Positions 1-5,132 of a DNA stretch of 5,132 nt are shown here, one piece after another. Location of the stretch: the NCBI GenBank assembly GCA_027056155.1, contig JALULR010000273.1, positions 1-5,132 of the forward strand, read 5' to 3'. Positions within the stretch are counted from its first letter, which is position 1. Every line of letters begins with the position of its first letter. Under the pieces are notes generated by a model, which saw only the letters and a program-made list of their open reading frames with translations, searched no databases and was not told the DNA's origin. The DNA comes from DHVE2 group archaeon. Lineage in GTDB: Archaea > Thermoplasmatota > Thermoplasmata > Thermoplasmatales > Aciduliprofundaceae. The position numbers and the translations under genes were made by a program.

Positions 1-1
1 G

Positions 2-568
2 TTCTCAAAGCATGCAAGATACATAATAGAAAACGCAACTGTGCTTAGGGATTTTTCCGAGCTGAGAGAGTTTTTAGATATTGCCATAGGCACAAGTGGC
101 GTGAGCACGCAATCGTCTAAAAAATTCAACCGCATTTCACTAAGTCCTGAGAGCTTGGGTGAGAAAGTTTGGAATTTTGATGGAAAAGTTGGCATAATAT
201 TTGGACGCGAGAACTATGGACTATACAACAGAGAGTTAGAAAAATGCGACATGCTGGTGCGCGTGCCCACCTCAGAAAAGTACCCGATTATGAACATTAC
301 TCATTCTGCAGCAATTGTGCTCTACGAAATTTTTAAACATAGATACGAGACTCCAGAGCGCCCCGTTGCAGAGAGCACCGAGTTATCGCTTCTTGCAGAG
401 CGATTCAGTGATATCCTAAAAGCTATAGAGTTTTCCCCACACAAACTTAAAAACACCGAGACTATGTTCAGGCGCATAATGGGACGTGCAGTTTTAACTA
501 AATGGGAGTTTCATAGCATGATGGGTGTGATGAAACGCATACTCTATCATCTCGATGAAAAAACATGA
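2..568 (+). CDS. trmJ: tRNA (cytidine/uridine-2'-O)-methyltransferase TrmJ, SpoU/SPOUT family, 5'-truncated by window edge
   Basis: The reading frame is open from the first bases of the window to a TGA at 566-568, giving 188 visible codons. The visible start is HARYIIENATVLRDF, which matches the middle of TrmJ proteins, so the GTG at 41 is an internal valine and not a start. The SPOUT knot motifs are present: FGRENYGL (about 200-223) corresponds to motif 2, and VPTSEKYPIMNITHSAA (about 263-313) to motif 3, the segments that form the SAM pocket. They are followed by the helical C-terminal extension typical of TrmJ (a stretch containing RRIMGRAVLTKWE). Known for the family: TrmJ acts as a dimer and methylates the 2'-OH of nucleotide 32 in the tRNA anticodon loop; the studied archaeal enzyme from Sulfolobus prefers C32. 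About 60-80 N-terminal residues, with motif 1, lie outside the window. The family is secure; TrmJ rather than another SpoU paralogue is favoured by the C-terminal extension. Confidence 0.88.
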   Translation, partial: FSKHARYIIENATVLRDFSELREFLDIAIGTSGVSTQSSKKFNRISLSPESLGEKVWNFDGKVGIIFGRENYGLYNRELEKCDMLVRVPTSEKYPIMNITHSAAIVLYEIFKHRYETPERPVAESTELSLLAERFSDILKAIEFSPHKLKNTETMFRRIMGRAVLTKWEFHSMMGVMKRILYHLDEKT

Positions 569-619
569 GCAATTGTTAAACTCAAGATAGACAGTATAAG
601 GGAATTTTAGAAATAGAAA

Positions 620-635
620 CGGAAAAGATAATATA
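620..635 (+). promoter_or_regulatory. BRE/TATA promoter of the aminotransferase gene, leaderless
   Basis: A purine-rich BRE-like stretch (CGGAAAAG, 620-627) is followed directly by an AT-only box (ATAATATA, 628-635). The centre of the box is about 27 nt before the ATG at 659, the usual archaeal TATA-to-start distance, so transcription would begin at or next to the start codon. No Shine-Dalgarno precedes the ATG, which fits a leaderless mRNA. This is inferred from spacing and composition. Confidence 0.55.
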
Positions 636-658
636 GTTATTTTTTATAATCACATAGT

Positions 659-1811
659 ATGCTCATTTCCAAGAGAGTACAGGGAATGTATCCCTCCCAA
701 ACACTTGCCCTTGTAGAGCTAGCTGCTAAATTTAAAGAAAAAGGCTATAATATAATCTCCCTAGCTGTCGGAGAGCCAGATTTTACCACACCACCTAATA
801 TTATAGAGGCAGCCTGCAAGGCAATGCATGAAGGAAAGACACATTACACGCCGCCATCAGGTATAAAAGAACTGAGAGCTGCAATTGCTGATAAGTACAA
901 GCGCGAAAATGGTGTAGATGTAGAAGGAAGCAATGTGATAGTCACTCCCGCAAAACTGGCAATTTTCAATACGCTTTCTGCATTTGTGGACCCGGGTGAT
1001 GGCGTGCTTATACCTGACCCGGGGTGGGTTTCGTACAGGGAGATGGTGAGATTTGCGAGAGGCAAGCCAATAAGTATGCGCGTTAGCGAAGAGAATGACT
1101 GGCGCTTAGATGTAGACGATATTGTAAGCAAGATTGATTACAAAACCAAGGTGATGATAATTAACACCCCTGCAAATCCTACAGGTGGTGTATTAACGAG
1201 AGATGATATAAAAGCGATACGAGACATAGTGCTTGATTTTGACCTGATACTCATAAGCGATGAAATTTATGAAAAGATAATCTTCGAGGGTGAGCATGTC
1301 TCCCCGGGCGTTTACGAAGACCTCCGCATGAACACGGTCATAGTGAATGGATTTTCAAAGGGCTGGGCAATGACGGGTTGGAGAATAGGATATATGATAG
1401 CCCCGCATAGGTACATACCCGAGCTTGAAAAAGTGCAGCAGCACACTATCATGCGCGCCGAGCATGGCCCAGTATGCGGCTTTGGAAGCGCTTAATACCC
1501 GCAGCTATGTTGATGAGATGGTTAATGAATTCAAAAAGCGGAGAGATTATGTATATAAGAGATTATCAGAGATGGACGGAATAGAGGTGAGAAAGCCCAA
1601 AGGCACATTCTACATGTTTCCGCGCTATGAATTTGACATTCCGTCGCAAAAACTGGCGGAGGACATAATGGTTAAAGAGAAGGTTGCCATCACACCGGGA
1701 TTTGCGTTTGGGAAATATGGAGAAAAGCATATTCGCATATCTTTTGCAACATCTATGAAAAATCTGGAACTGGGCCGCGATGCCCTAGAGCGGTTTATCA
1801 GCACTCTCTGA
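659..1811 (+). pseudogene. PLP-dependent aminotransferase, aspartate aminotransferase (aspC-like) class I family, interrupted by a frameshift
   Basis: Read in one frame this gives 278 residues and stops at TAA 1493-1495; the family resemblance continues in the +1 frame, from about 1452 to the TGA at 1809-1811. Joined, it makes about 383 residues, close to the usual 385-400. Fold type I aminotransferase marks are intact: GEPDFTTP near the N-terminus, YTPPSG, the DPGWVSY aromatic stretch, NPTGG with Asn173, SDEIYEK with Asp201 (pyridine nitrogen) and Tyr204, FSKGWAMTGWRIGY with the PLP lysine Lys234 and Arg242, and in the second frame HIRISFA with the arginine (codon 1734-1736) that binds the substrate carboxylate. 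Such enzymes are cytosolic and move amino groups between aspartate or related amino acids and 2-oxoglutarate; exact substrates cannot be read from sequence. The 278-residue product alone would lack the C-terminal domain and this arginine, so it should be inactive. A sequencing or assembly error is an alternative to true gene decay. The 3' end overlaps the convergent surface-protein gene by 27 bp. Confidence 0.85.
1446..1456 (+). other. Frameshift point in the aminotransferase gene
   Basis: Before this point the 659 frame reads ELEKVQQHTI, ending with the ATC codon at 1448-1450. After it the +1 frame reads CAPSMAQYAALEAL from TGC at 1452-1454, so the lone A at 1451 is out of phase. Relatives as I recall them have one more residue between these blocks (a pattern like NATCP), which suggests a lost dinucleotide from an A-N-N codon rather than an inserted base. 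There is no homopolymer here and no obvious slippery heptamer. Confidence 0.8.
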
Positions 1812-3581
1812 ATCCTCGCTCTCATCTTTTTTATCAATCTCTTTAGCTTCGGTATTAGTTTTATCCTTGCGGCCTTTATTCTTCTTGCTCGCAGAGCTGT
1901 CCTCTGTGCCGCTAGGTGCAGCTCTTACATATATAACTGCGGATACCACCACAGAGACAACAATAATGAGCGTGACAAAATCGCCAGCGGGCATGGTAAA
2001 TATGATATATTGGCTCCAAGGTGGATTTGTATCGATATTTATCATCAGTTTTTTATCTATTTCTCCACCCTTATATACTACTTTTATATGAAAAATTGAT
2101 ATCCCATTAGTTATATTTTCCGGAATTTGTATTTTGAGCACTCCTGCCTTGCTTCCGTTGAACATCATTTTCTCAGGGTTACGATAAAAACTATCACCCA
2201 AACCATAGTACATTATACCATCTTTTACATTACCTTCTATACTGTATTTAATTTCGATATTGTCTCCTGGTGTGAATACGCCGGTGGTATATGAAGACCG
2301 ACTAATCAAAGTGGCATATATTTGCACATTTGAAGCAAGTTCTATCTCAGAATATGTGCTCTGCTGATAACCATCATATACTGCCATAACGCGCACCATG
2401 TACGCTTCAGGAGGCGAGCTTGGCGTATTTATCTGTATTTCTCTTTTGGTCGTGGTAATGTAATATAGAGGGGAGAATACCCCAGAGTACATTGCATAAA
2501 CTATGTACTCAAATTCAGGTGCGCGCATAACATTGCTCTCAAAATCTAGAATCGCATGAAAGCTATCTCTGCCATGATATGAGGACTTATCAAAATACAA
2601 ATACATGCTCGCAAAATTTACGTGTCCTGTGACCATTAAACTCTCCACTTTGTGGGTGCCGTTAAATATGTCACATAAAAACGTTAGTGCGCCTGTATAA
2701 TTATTGGGTATTATGTACTGTGTGTAGTTATGCTCGGTGTAAAATGTAAACAGCACTTTGTTATTAGTGCCAGATAATACTTTGAAATGGAAGTATGGCT
2801 CATAAATACTTTGGGTGTGTACTACACTTATAAGAACCCTGTCTCCTGATAAAAAAGAGCTATGGCTATCTTGCAGTTTCATGTAAAAGCCATAATTTTT
2901 GCTCACTGTGAAATTATTAGTTTCAACAGCGTTTAATATACTGACAACAACTGATACATGGGTATCTGGAGCCCAATTTTCGGGAATTTTGAAAGTATAA
3001 GAGGCCTTGCCATCTTTGTCTAGAGCTAGATTAGTTATATTTCTCCAAAATAGCATGGGCGTGGTTATATGTATATAATTAATTTTCAGGTTTCCTACAG
3101 CTCCGGAAATCTCTATTTTGGCGTATGTGCCGGGGTAATAACCCTCTGCAACGGGTTCTACGTCTAAATTAAACCAGTATGAGGCGGGGTCCACAATATA
3201 GAAGGTAGTGTAGCTATTTGCTGTATTGTTTTCATACATGTAGTGCAATGAAAGCTTAAAGAGCAGTCCACCTCCAGCGCTTATGTTAAGACGCGCTAAA
3301 TCTATACTAAAATATCCATGAGCGTTAGAAACAGAGCCATTTGCAACAGGCGTATCGTTCGAGGAATAATTTAAGTACCATGTCCCAGAGCCACCAGCTG
3401 CGATTCGGCCATTTGCTACAAAAACATAATATCTCACGCTTACGGTTTCATTGTTCAAATAAGAGTGCCTCTCAGTATAAAGCTCAGCATGTAAATTGGT
3501 ATTAGTATTAGAGCTAGCATGAATTAGAGGAAGGGTGGTAAATATGATTAAGACTAGCGCCACAGCAACTACTTTATGCAT
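1785..3581 (-). CDS. Secreted, membrane-anchored surface glycoprotein with repeated beta-rich domains, function unknown
   Basis: This is a 598-residue protein that I do not recognise as a named family. Residues 1-22 form a signal peptide (short basic start, hydrophobic core VVAVALVLIIFTTLPLI, likely cleavage after HA). Residues about 23-530 are an extracellular region rich in Tyr, Ser, Thr and Asn with 13 N-X-S/T sequons (Asn 44, 71, 75, 81, 99, 118, 181, 223, 285, 294, 307, 475, 489). A single hydrophobic segment at about 534-552 is followed by a 46-residue tail of Lys, Asp, Glu and Ser, which would be cytoplasmic. At least five places share a Y/F-x-x-G-(D/N)-x-(V/I)-x-(I/V) pattern (about residues 41, 148, 243, 335 and 436), as in strings of Ig-like or macroglobulin-type beta sandwiches. 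Known: archaeal envelope proteins are commonly N-glycosylated and anchored by a C-terminal helix. Inferred: an envelope or adhesion protein, S-layer related or a solute- or partner-binding stalk. Only one cysteine (303) is present, so no disulfides are expected. The start is the ATG that opens the signal peptide, placed 26 nt from a TATA box. Confidence 0.8.
   Translation of the reverse strand: MHKVVAVALVLIIFTTLPLIHASSNTNTNLHAELYTERHSYLNNETVSVRYYVFVANGRIAAGGSGTWYLNYSSNDTPVANGSVSNAHGYFSIDLARLNISAGGGLLFKLSLHYMYENNTANSYTTFYIVDPASYWFNLDVEPVAEGYYPGTYAKIEISGAVGNLKINYIHITTPMLFWRNITNLALDKDGKASYTFKIPENWAPDTHVSVVVSILNAVETNNFTVSKNYGFYMKLQDSHSSFLSGDRVLISVVHTQSIYEPYFHFKVLSGTNNKVLFTFYTEHNYTQYIIPNNYTGALTFLCDIFNGTHKVESLMVTGHVNFASMYLYFDKSSYHGRDSFHAILDFESNVMRAPEFEYIVYAMYSGVFSPLYYITTTKREIQINTPSSPPEAYMVRVMAVYDGYQQSTYSEIELASNVQIYATLISRSSYTTGVFTPGDNIEIKYSIEGNVKDGIMYYGLGDSFYRNPEKMMFNGSKAGVLKIQIPENITNGISIFHIKVVYKGGEIDKKLMINIDTNPPWSQYIIFTMPAGDFVTLIIVVSVVVSAVIYVRAAPSGTEDSSASKKNKGRKDKTNTEAKEIDKKDESEDSESADKPL
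1827..1832 (+). terminator. Possible U-tract terminator of the aminotransferase gene
   Basis: Six consecutive T residues start 16 nt after the aminotransferase stop codon. Archaeal RNA polymerase often terminates on such U-tracts without a hairpin. The tract lies inside the coding sequence of the convergent gene, where the complement encodes two adjacent lysine codons of its charged tail. A counterpart for the opposite gene may be the A5 run at 1758-1762 (T5 on the minus strand), 23 nt beyond its stop. Confidence 0.35.
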
Positions 3582-3602
3582 AGTGGTGCATTGAAATACA
3601 CA

Positions 3603-3617
3603 TTATTTAACTTTTCC
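3603..3617 (-). promoter_or_regulatory. BRE/TATA promoter of the surface-protein gene, leaderless
   Basis: Read on the minus strand, GGAAAAG (3617-3611) precedes TTAAATAA (3610-3603). The box centre is about 26 nt from the ATG at 3581, and there is no Shine-Dalgarno, so the mRNA is probably leaderless. The BRE begins on the last base of the dph2 stop codon. The gene therefore seems to have its own promoter despite the 35-nt gap to dph2, although read-through from dph2 cannot be excluded. Confidence 0.5.
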
Positions 3618-4600
3618 TAATCCACATTCACAATCTCGTCAAAAGCGTAGTTTTCCCAGAGCTTATACTTAAGTGCTATTTGAAGCTCTATGGGCGTAAT
3701 AACAGGCTTTCTAAATCTCAGATAATCATCGTATGTGATTCGAGGACACGCCGTGTTCACATAAACATCAACATTGTAATAATACGATTCGGGCATAATG
3801 CGCTCTCCATATATCATGTATGCTTTGAGTCCTGCAGATTCTATCATTTCTTTCAGTGCCATAGCTAATTTTTCGCGTTTTTGCCCAATTTTTCTGCTAA
3901 TTATTATGCCAAAGCGCTCGGCGGATTCTGCAAGGGCAATTGCACCGAACCTCTGCCGCATTAGTTTATCTGCGTAAGCTTCCACGTCATCTACATGATT
4001 AGAAAAAGGATCAAGGACATAGGTTTTCTTTCCAGTTGCTATTCTAACACCCACAGCATGAAATACACCCGTGCCCAAAAACACAAAGCAATCCACATCG
4101 AGCTCTATGTCCCGTGCTGCCGAAAAATTGCAGCCTAATACTTGCCCTGCGTACTTTATCCGAGAATCTCCCTTGCCCACAAGAGCAACAATACCATTTT
4201 TCTCAAACATTTTCTGTACCTTTTCAATCTCATGCACATGCTGCACCGAGGCAACAATACCCACTCTCTCACATCTGTGCGAGTCTAAAAATTTCTTAAC
4301 CACACCATCAAACTCTTTATTGCTAAACATCTCCTCAAATATGATGTTGCTCGGGTACTTTATATTAGGAATCTCTGAGTGCCCAAACTGCACCGTAAGC
4401 TTATCTTCATGCACAATAATGTCGCAAGCGCCGTAGCACGGTTCAGATGATAAATATACTTCAAACTCATCGCTGAGTGAGTCCACCAAGCTCTCGGCGT
4501 TGTACATTAGGCCTTCTGGAAGCTGGAGCAATATTTTTTTATAGCCACTAGCTCTTATTTTCTCTTTAAGTTCGAAAAAATCCACAGGATACGAGCTCAT
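3617..4600 (-). CDS. dph2: Diphthamide biosynthesis enzyme Dph2, 2-(3-amino-3-carboxypropyl)histidine synthase
   Basis: This 327-residue protein matches archaeal Dph2, which is usually about 330-350 residues. Dph2 is a non-classical radical-SAM enzyme: a homodimer whose [4Fe-4S] cluster cleaves SAM to transfer a 3-amino-3-carboxypropyl group to a histidine of elongation factor 2, the first step of diphthamide synthesis. The three cluster cysteines, one per domain, can be placed: Cys59 in PCYGACD, Cys157 in LGCNFSAA, and Cys285 in NTACPRI. These match Cys59, Cys163 and Cys287 of the Pyrococcus horikoshii enzyme. Other marks are the N-terminal LLQLPEGLMY, the QFGHSEIP stretch, VFLGTGVFHAVG, and the C-terminal PVITPIEL. 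Cys55 forms an additional C-x3-C with Cys59. The start at ATG 4600 lies 26 nt from a good TATA box. The gene sits divergent from tRNA-Gly and 35 nt upstream of the surface-protein gene. All key residues are present, so it should be active. Confidence 0.95.
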   Translation of the reverse strand: MSSYPVDFFELKEKIRASGYKKILLQLPEGLMYNAESLVDSLSDEFEVYLSSEPCYGACDIIVHEDKLTVQFGHSEIPNIKYPSNIIFEEMFSNKEFDGVVKKFLDSHRCERVGIVASVQHVHEIEKVQKMFEKNGIVALVGKGDSRIKYAGQVLGCNFSAARDIELDVDCFVFLGTGVFHAVGVRIATGKKTYVLDPFSNHVDDVEAYADKLMRQRFGAIALAESAERFGIIISRKIGQKREKLAMALKEMIESAGLKAYMIYGERIMPESYYYNVDVYVNTACPRITYDDYLRFRKPVITPIELQIALKYKLWENYAFDEIVNVD

Positions 4601-4622
4601 AAGCTTTGAAATGCATCTTGGG

Positions 4623-4637
4623 TTAAATTATTTTCTG
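4623..4637 (-). promoter_or_regulatory. dph2: BRE/TATA promoter of dph2, leaderless
   Basis: On the minus strand CAGAAAA (4637-4631) is followed by TAATTTAA (4630-4623), whose centre is about 26 nt from the ATG at 4600. The start codon has no Shine-Dalgarno. The ATG at 4616-4614 is out of frame with dph2 and would lie inside any leader, which also favours initiation of transcription at 4600. Confidence 0.5.
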
Positions 4638-4662
4638 CCTTGATGCCCTAATAATCTCCCTC

Positions 4663-4678
4663 GCTAAACCTTATATAT
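4663..4678 (+). promoter_or_regulatory. BRE/TATA promoter of tRNA-Gly
   Basis: The best TATA box in the window, TTATATAT (4671-4678), follows GCTAAACC (4663-4670). Transcription would start near 4700-4701, giving a 5' leader of about 13 nt to be removed by RNase P. The box faces away from the dph2 promoter, with about 25-35 bp between the two elements. Confidence 0.65.
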
Positions 4679-4713
4679 CAAAACAATTATTCCCCCAGCG
4701 TGATTTCCAGCAA

Positions 4714-4786
4714 GCGGGTGTAGTGTAGCCTGGTATCACGAAGCCCTGCCACGGCTTTGACCCGGGTTCGAATCCCGGCACCCGCA
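4714..4786 (+). tRNA. tRNA-Gly, anticodon GCC
   Basis: A complete 73-nt cloverleaf can be folded by eye. The acceptor stem GCGGGTG (4714-4720) pairs perfectly with CACCCGC (4779-4785), with discriminator A at 4786. The D arm is 4723-4739 with G18G19 at 4732-4733. The anticodon stem AAGCC (4741-4745) pairs with GGCTT (4753-4757) and encloses the loop CTGCCAC, whose anticodon GCC (4748-4750) reads glycine codons GGC and GGU. The variable loop is 4 nt. The T arm is CCGGG-TTCGAAT-CCCGG (4762-4778). There is no intron, and the 3' CCA is not encoded, so it is added after transcription. Position 32 is C (4746), the base methylated by TrmJ-type enzymes. Confidence 0.97.
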
Positions 4787-4787
4787 C

Positions 4788-4792
4788 TTTTT
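4788..4792 (+). terminator. T5 terminator after tRNA-Gly
   Basis: Five T residues begin two bases past the discriminator base, the normal position for U-tract termination of archaeal tRNA genes. A second T5 at 4824-4828 could act as a backup. The rest of the gap up to 4854 is AT-rich and shows no other signal. Confidence 0.5.
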
Positions 4793-4854
4793 GTATAGTA
4801 ATAAAATTTTACAAAATGGGCACTTTTTAGAGATTATTTGCAGGTCATGAGGCT

Positions 4855-5132
4855 TCAAGCTCTCATTTTCATAAACAGGTAGCTCTCCGCTAGCTTTTTA
4901 AGCTCGCTATATTTCTGTTCCATGTTAAGCTGGCGTCTAAGCATTCTATTCTGGTTAATTAGGCCAATTAGCGCTACTGACATATTCTTAACTTCGTGTG
5001 CAATAACATGCGATTTGTATCTAATTGCAGACCATTCGCCCTCTATGGAAAACATCTCCTTCTGCAAATGCAAAAGCTCTCCTTTTAGCTCTTTTTCTTT
5101 GTCTAAATCGCCAGCGTTCTCACGGGGCTTGT
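4855..5132 (-). CDS. C-terminal part of an unrecognised helical protein with an H-box-like motif, 5' end outside the window
   Basis: The frame is open from the right edge (first full codon 5130-5128) to TGA at 4857-4855, giving 92 residues. The TTG at 5073 is an internal leucine and not a start, because the frame and its charged helical character continue upstream. The visible protein is almost wholly helix-forming: a Lys/Glu-rich segment (KEKELKGELLHLQKEM), a middle helix, and a second amphipathic helix (EQKYSELKKLAESYLF). The middle contains IAHEVKNMSVALIGL, with His45 of the visible part, which resembles the H-box of histidine-kinase dimerisation domains (compare HE-I/L-K/R-N-P-L). The protein ends only 47 residues after that histidine, so no ATPase domain follows. 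It could be a degenerate dimerisation domain, a phosphotransfer-like domain, or an ordinary coiled coil with a chance match. It is convergent with tRNA-Gly, separated by 68 bp. Confidence 0.6.
   Translation of the reverse strand, partial: KPRENAGDLDKEKELKGELLHLQKEMFSIEGEWSAIRYKSHVIAHEVKNMSVALIGLINQNRMLRRQLNMEQKYSELKKLAESYLFMKMRA

Noticed and set aside
41..43. GTG at 41 as the start of the methyltransferase gene
   Set aside because: The same frame is open to the window edge and the residues before it (HARYIIENA) match the family, so the gene begins upstream of the window.
569..658. Possible regulatory RNA or small gene between trmJ and the aminotransferase
   Set aside because: The 90-bp gap shows no stable hairpin or coding frame. 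It is accounted for by the promoter, plus a T6 run at 640-645 that might end trmJ transcription.
844..1131. 95-codon open frame on the minus strand
   Set aside because: It lies wholly inside the aminotransferase, whose motifs are clear in the other strand, and its translation is a low-complexity Ser/Thr/Leu string.
1625..2091. Open frames antisense to the ends of the aminotransferase and surface-protein genes (1625-1837 minus, 1867-2091 plus)
   Set aside because: They are shadows of the two convergent genes. The plus-strand one looks membrane-like only because it is opposite the real transmembrane segment.
3680..4436. Plus-strand open frames opposite dph2 (3680-3868, 4071-4436, 4114-4299)
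   Set aside because: Dph2 is unambiguous on the minus strand. These translations are rich in Ser, Cys and Thr without any domain, and have no promoter.
4784..4828. Direct repeat GCACTTTTT at 4784-4792 and 4820-4828, touching the 3' end of tRNA-Gly, as a possible integration scar
   Set aside because: Nine bases, half of them T, are too short. Only the last three tRNA bases are included and there is no integrase, so two T5 terminators are the simpler reading.

Overview
The window looks like a piece of an archaeal chromosome, most likely a euryarchaeon related to Thermoplasmata or the DHVE2/Aciduliprofundum group. The domain assignment rests on four points: an archaeal-type Dph2 (diphthamide synthesis on elongation factor 2), a tRNA gene with no encoded CCA, promoters made of a purine-rich BRE plus an AT-rich TATA box, and start codons with no Shine-Dalgarno that lie about 26 nt from their TATA boxes (leaderless mRNAs). 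The lineage within Archaea is inference from protein style and the lack of ribosome binding sites; no database search was possible.

Layout from left to right: (1) the 3' part of a TrmJ/SpoU-family tRNA ribose methyltransferase gene (+), cut by the window edge; (2) an aspartate-aminotransferase-type PLP enzyme (+) with its own promoter, broken by a frameshift near 1451 although both halves keep the family's key residues; (3) on the minus strand, overlapping the end of the aminotransferase tail to tail by 27 bp, a 598-residue secreted and membrane-anchored surface protein with many N-glycosylation sequons and about five weakly repeated beta-rich units; (4) just upstream of it on the same strand, dph2; (5) a tRNA-Gly(GCC) gene transcribed divergently from dph2; (6) at the right edge, the C-terminal part of a minus-strand helical protein whose one recognisable patch resembles the H-box of histidine kinases.

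Three of the six loci serve translation: trmJ (2'-O-methylation of the tRNA anticodon loop), dph2 (EF-2 modification) and tRNA-Gly. The tRNA carries a C at position 32, the base TrmJ enzymes methylate, so it is a conceivable substrate of the neighbouring enzyme. The surface protein and the aminotransferase have no evident functional tie to these. Coding density is very high: every intergenic gap is under 120 bp and is largely filled by promoter or terminator signals. I see no mobile element, CRISPR array or defence system, and nothing that amounts to a new system. The points most worth checking are the aminotransferase frameshift, the architecture of the surface protein and the H-box-like fragment.
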